DNA from: JBLKSS01 sp047607725
Lineage (GTDB): Bacteria > Pseudomonadota > Gammaproteobacteria > Enterobacterales > Enterobacteriaceae
Reading direction: 5' to 3'
DNA: 11,334 bases
Assembly (NCBI RefSeq): GCF_047607725.1
Contig: NZ_JBLKSS010000153.1
Location: 1 to 11,334 of the forward strand
The position numbers and the translations under genes are program-made. Shown in pieces: positions 9,113 through 11,334 of the stretch (the stretch's first letter is position 1; every line of letters starts with the position of its first letter). A model generated the notes under the pieces. The model was not told where the DNA came from, ran no database searches, and was given only the letters and a program-made list of their open reading frames with translations.

Positions 9113-9140
9113 AACGGCGATTGCAGCCGTTTAATCAGGA
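9113..9140 (+). promoter_or_regulatory. Hairpin directly upstream of the glmS ribosome binding site
   Basis: AACGGC (9113-9118) pairs with GCCGTT (9126-9131) around a seven-base loop GATTGCA. The ribosome binding site AGGA (9137-9140) follows five bases later, ten bases before the ATG. In E. coli, translation of glmS is switched on by the small RNA GlmZ, which opens an inhibitory leader structure. This hairpin is in the right place for such control, but I cannot confirm a GlmZ pairing site. Confidence 0.4.
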
Positions 9141-9149
9141 ATAACCGAG

Positions 9150-10982
9150 ATGTGTGGAATAGTAGGTGCGGTTGCGCAGCGTGATATTGCCGAGATCCTG
9201 TTGGAGGGATTACGTCGTCTTGAGTATCGTGGATATGATTCCGCCGGCCTGGCGGTGGTGGACAATAACGGCCATCTGCAACGCCTGCGCCGGGTGGGTA
9301 AAGTCAGCGCCCTGACCGAGGCGGCGCAGGCGCACCCGCTCTCCGGTGGCACCTGTATCGCCCATACCCGCTGGGCGACTCACGGCGAGCCGACGGAAAA
9401 TAACGCGCATCCCCACGTCTCGGGACACATCGTGGTCGTCCATAACGGCATCATCGAAAATCATGAACCGCTGCGCGAGCTGCTACGTGAACGCGGCTAT
9501 ACGTTCGTTACACAAACCGACACTGAAGTGATCGCGCATTTGGCGCATTGGGAACAGCGCCAGCAGGGCGGCGCGCTCTTTGAGGTGATGCAGCGGGTCG
9601 TAGGCGCGCTGCGCGGCGCCTACGGTACGGTCATTATGGATAGCCGCGATCCCAGCGTGCTGGTGGCGGCACGCTCCGGCAGTCCGGTGGTGATTGGCCG
9701 CGGCGTCGGCGAGAACTTTCTGGCCTCCGATCAACTGGCACTGCTGCCCGTCACCCGCCGCTTTATGTTCCTCGAAGAGGGCGACATCGCCGAAATTACC
9801 CGCCGTACCGTTCGGGTATGGGACCAGGCCGGCGAGAGCGTGGCGCGGCCCGAAATTGAATCCCAGGTAAAATACAACGCTGGCGATAAAGGGCTGTACC
9901 GCCACTATATGCAAAAGGAAATTTTTGAGCAGCCGCAGGCGATCAAAAACACGCTGGAAGGTCGCTTCAGCCATGGAGAGGTAACGCTGTCGGAATTGGG
10001 CGATGGCGCCGATGCGTTACTATGCCAGGTGCAGCACGTGCAGATTATTGCCTGCGGCACCTCCTACCACTCCGCCATGGTCTCCCGCTATTGGTTCGAG
10101 GCCCTGGCCGGCGTGCCCTGCGATGTGGAAATCGCCTCCGAGTTCCGCTATCGCAAACCCGTGGTGCGCCCCTGCAGTTTACTGATAACCCTCTCCCAGT
10201 CCGGCGAGACTGCTGATACTCTGGCGGCGCTGCGGTTGACCAAAGCCCTCGGCTATTTGGGTTCGCTTGCCATCTGTAATGTCGCCTGCTCCTCGCTGGT
10301 GCGCGAATCGGATATGGCGCTGATGACCCGGGCCGGCACCGAAATCGGCGTAGCCTCCACCAAAGCGTTCACTACCCAGCTGACGGTGCTGTTGATGCTG
10401 GTGGCGCGTATCGGCCGCCTGCGCGGTATGGACCAGGGGATAGAAGAAGATATCGTTCATGCTCTGCAGGCGCTGCCGAGCCGCATCGAGCAGATGCTGT
10501 CGCTGGATAAGCCCATTGAAACGCTGGCCGAAGGCTTCTCCGGTAAACATCACGCGCTGTTTTTAGGCCGCGGCGATCTTTACCCTATCGCCATGGAAGG
10601 GGCGCTGAAGCTGAAAGAAATCTCTTATATTCACGCTGAAGCCTATGCCGCGGGAGAACTGAAACATGGCCCGCTGGCGCTCATCGATGCCGATATGCCG
10701 GTGATCGTCATCGCCCCCAACAATGAATTGTTGGAAAAACTGAAATCCAATATCGAAGAAGTTCGCGCCCGTGGGGGATTGCTGTATGTTTTCGCGGAGC
10801 AGGATGCCGGTTTTACCGCCAGCGAAAATATGAAAATTATCCCGCTGCCGCACGTGGAGCAGATTGTGGCGCCCATTTTCTACACCGTGCCGATGCAATT
10901 GCTGGCCTATCACATCGCCCTGATTAAAGGGACTGACGTCGATCAGCCGCGTAATCTGGCTAAATCGGTAACGGTGGAATAA
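9150..10982 (+). CDS. glmS: Glutamine--fructose-6-phosphate aminotransferase (isomerizing)
   Basis: GlmS makes glucosamine-6-phosphate from fructose-6-phosphate and glutamine, the first step of hexosamine synthesis. The product has 610 residues, one more than E. coli. The N-terminal class II glutaminase domain (about 2-240) starts MCGIVGA, so removal of Met exposes the catalytic Cys. HTRWATHGEP, HNGIIEN and TDTEVIAHL are present. Two sugar-isomerase domains follow, with CGTSYHSAMVSRYW and SQSGETADT in the first and GALKLKEISYIHAEAY in the second. The conserved C-terminus DQPRNLAKSVTVE carries the lysine that binds the open-chain sugar. Small differences include Cys69 in GGTCIAHTRW and NVACSS, where E. 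coli has Gly and PG respectively. The frame is intact. Confidence 0.98.
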   Translation: MCGIVGAVAQRDIAEILLEGLRRLEYRGYDSAGLAVVDNNGHLQRLRRVGKVSALTEAAQAHPLSGGTCIAHTRWATHGEPTENNAHPHVSGHIVVVHNGIIENHEPLRELLRERGYTFVTQTDTEVIAHLAHWEQRQQGGALFEVMQRVVGALRGAYGTVIMDSRDPSVLVAARSGSPVVIGRGVGENFLASDQLALLPVTRRFMFLEEGDIAEITRRTVRVWDQAGESVARPEIESQVKYNAGDKGLYRHYMQKEIFEQPQAIKNTLEGRFSHGEVTLSELGDGADALLCQVQHVQIIACGTSYHSAMVSRYWFEALAGVPCDVEIASEFRYRKPVVRPCSLLITLSQSGETADTLAALRLTKALGYLGSLAICNVACSSLVRESDMALMTRAGTEIGVASTKAFTTQLTVLLMLVARIGRLRGMDQGIEEDIVHALQALPSRIEQMLSLDKPIETLAEGFSGKHHALFLGRGDLYPIAMEGALKLKEISYIHAEAYAAGELKHGPLALIDADMPVIVIAPNNELLEKLKSNIEEVRARGGLLYVFAEQDAGFTASENMKIIPLPHVEQIVAPIFYTVPMQLLAYHIALIKGTDVDQPRNLAKSVTVE

Positions 10983-11010
10983 CCTTATTGCGGGTGTCGT
11001 CGTCGGGCCA
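10920..11010 (+). other. Putative Tn7 attachment region (unoccupied)
   Basis: The last codons of glmS (IKGTDVDQPRNLAKSVTVE) form the conserved site recognised by TnsD of Tn7-type transposons, which insert about 25 bp beyond the stop. That would be near 11007 here. I see no Tn7 end in this short stretch. The site is assigned from family knowledge because the coding sequence is conserved. Confidence 0.5.
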
Positions 11011-11197
11011 GCGCGCGCCGACGGTGCCCGCTGTCAAAGACGGTGATGGTTTCCAACGGAGTGCGGGTAGATTGCCGTCGGCCCCGCCATTGCCGCATTT
11101 CGGCGAAAACACAGCATAAAGAGATCCCAAGACGCTATCGCTATCCCCGCAGCGAGAGCGGATGGCGCCGGCGCGGGCGGTGAAACAGGCTTAAAAG
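10983..11197. other. Intergenic stretch after glmS with no recognisable gene
   Basis: No credible open frame or protein similarity was seen in this 215-base stretch. In E. coli the pst phosphate-transport genes follow glmS at some distance; no trace of them is visible. A 37-codon minus-strand frame (10985-11098) is arginine-rich and partly antisense to the long hairpin at 10990-11031, so it is not called. A short dyad CCGC/GCGG occurs near 11147-11161. Confidence 0.55.
10990..11031 (+). terminator. Long hairpin downstream of glmS, without a T-run
   Basis: GCGGGTGTCGTCG (10990-11002) can pair over 13 consecutive positions with CGACGGTGCCCGC (11019-11031), including three G-U wobbles, around a 16-base loop. 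It starts seven bases after the glmS stop. No T-run follows, so it is more likely a 3'-end stabiliser or a degenerate terminator than a standard Rho-independent one. Confidence 0.4.
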
Positions 11198-11254
11198 GTA
11201 AGCGTACGCCCAGCGCCGTCTGTTAATTCCCCATCAAGTTATTGAAGATGATGT

Positions 11255-11272
11255 CCATTATTTTTTTAATGG
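11255..11272. repeat. Perfect dyad with an all-T loop inside the IS-like end
   Basis: CCATTA (11255-11260) and TAATGG (11267-11272) are perfect inverted repeats around six T residues, ten bases before the putative transposase ATG. The resulting RNA hairpin could limit translation of that gene, or this could be a sub-terminal protein-binding site; neither is shown. Confidence 0.45.
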
Positions 11273-11281
11273 GCGCAATTC

Positions 11282-11334
11282 ATGAAACAAACCCCACCAA
11301 AACCCTCAAGACGTCGTCCCAATTTCCCGCTGGA
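11282..11334 (+). CDS. Start of a putative IS66-type small transposase gene (partial)
   Basis: Only 17 codons are present before the window ends, reading MKQTPPKPSRRRPNFPL. A proline- and arginine-rich start followed by a RRxNF-like segment resembles the N-termini of IS66 OrfA and other IS helix-turn-helix proteins, where a P-E-F-K type motif typically comes next. There is no strong Shine-Dalgarno sequence (only GGGCG at 11271-11275). The call rests mainly on its place just inside an IS66-like terminus. IS3-family OrfA is the main alternative. Confidence 0.4.
   Translation, partial: MKQTPPKPSRRRPNFPL

Larger units (their letters stand above)
11198..11334 (+). mobile_element. Putative left end of an IS66-family insertion sequence (cut by window edge)
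   Basis: GTAAGCGTACGCC begins at 11198. IS66-family elements have terminal repeats that begin with GTAA, commonly GTAAGCG, and their first small gene starts close to the left end. An ATG follows 84 bases inside, opening a frame with a basic transposase-like N-terminus. If correct, the eight bases before it (CTTAAAAG, 11190-11197) would be one copy of the target duplication. The right end is outside the window, so completeness cannot be judged. Confidence 0.5.

Noticed and set aside
8914..9114. + strand frame running from the end of glmU into the spacer
   Set aside because: It overlaps the glmU C-terminus in another frame, and its sequence is low-complexity GC-rich translation with no family resemblance.
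10985..11098. 37-codon minus-strand frame rich in arginine downstream of glmS
   Set aside because: Part of it is simply the complement of the glmS 3' hairpin, there is no ribosome binding site, and no family is recognised.

Overview
This window holds ordinary, intact housekeeping genes from a gammaproteobacterium of the order Enterobacterales. The eight F1Fo ATP synthase structural genes, preceded by atpI, are followed by the amino-sugar genes glmU and glmS, all on the + strand in the order known from Escherichia coli. From remembered E. coli sequences, the c subunit looks identical over all 79 residues. The a, b, delta, alpha, gamma and beta subunits are very close and differ little or not at all in length. 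Degenerate insertion-sequence-like DNA at both edges and a moderately high GC content fit a Sodalis-like insect symbiont or a related enterobacterium, but that is inference.

Layout. Positions 1-442 hold no recognisable gene: an AT-rich stretch with one short repeat, then a good sigma70-type promoter (about 319-346) and a leader. Positions 443-7341 hold atpIBEFHAGDC with gaps of 8 to 57 bases. They include the conserved translation enhancer before atpE, a GTG start for atpF and a strong hairpin between atpA and atpG. A clear Rho-independent terminator follows atpC (7358-7389). Positions 7390-7624 carry the glmU control region with two weak NagC-like sites about 148 bp apart. glmU (7625-9001) and glmS (9150-10982) are separated by a 148-base spacer with hairpins at each end. 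glmS is followed by a long hairpin, unrecognised sequence, and from 11198 what looks like the left end of an IS66-family element with the first codons of its first gene.

Function. The atp genes encode the membrane Fo motor (a, b, c), the soluble F1 catalytic head (alpha, beta, gamma, delta, epsilon) and the accessory protein AtpI. GlmS makes glucosamine-6-phosphate from fructose-6-phosphate and glutamine. GlmU acetylates glucosamine-1-phosphate and uridylylates it to UDP-GlcNAc for peptidoglycan and lipopolysaccharide.

I found no previously undescribed system. The points most worth a second look are a conserved Asp changed to Tyr in the GlmU active-site region, the IS66-like end downstream of glmS, and a short related sequence present in the same orientation at both window edges.
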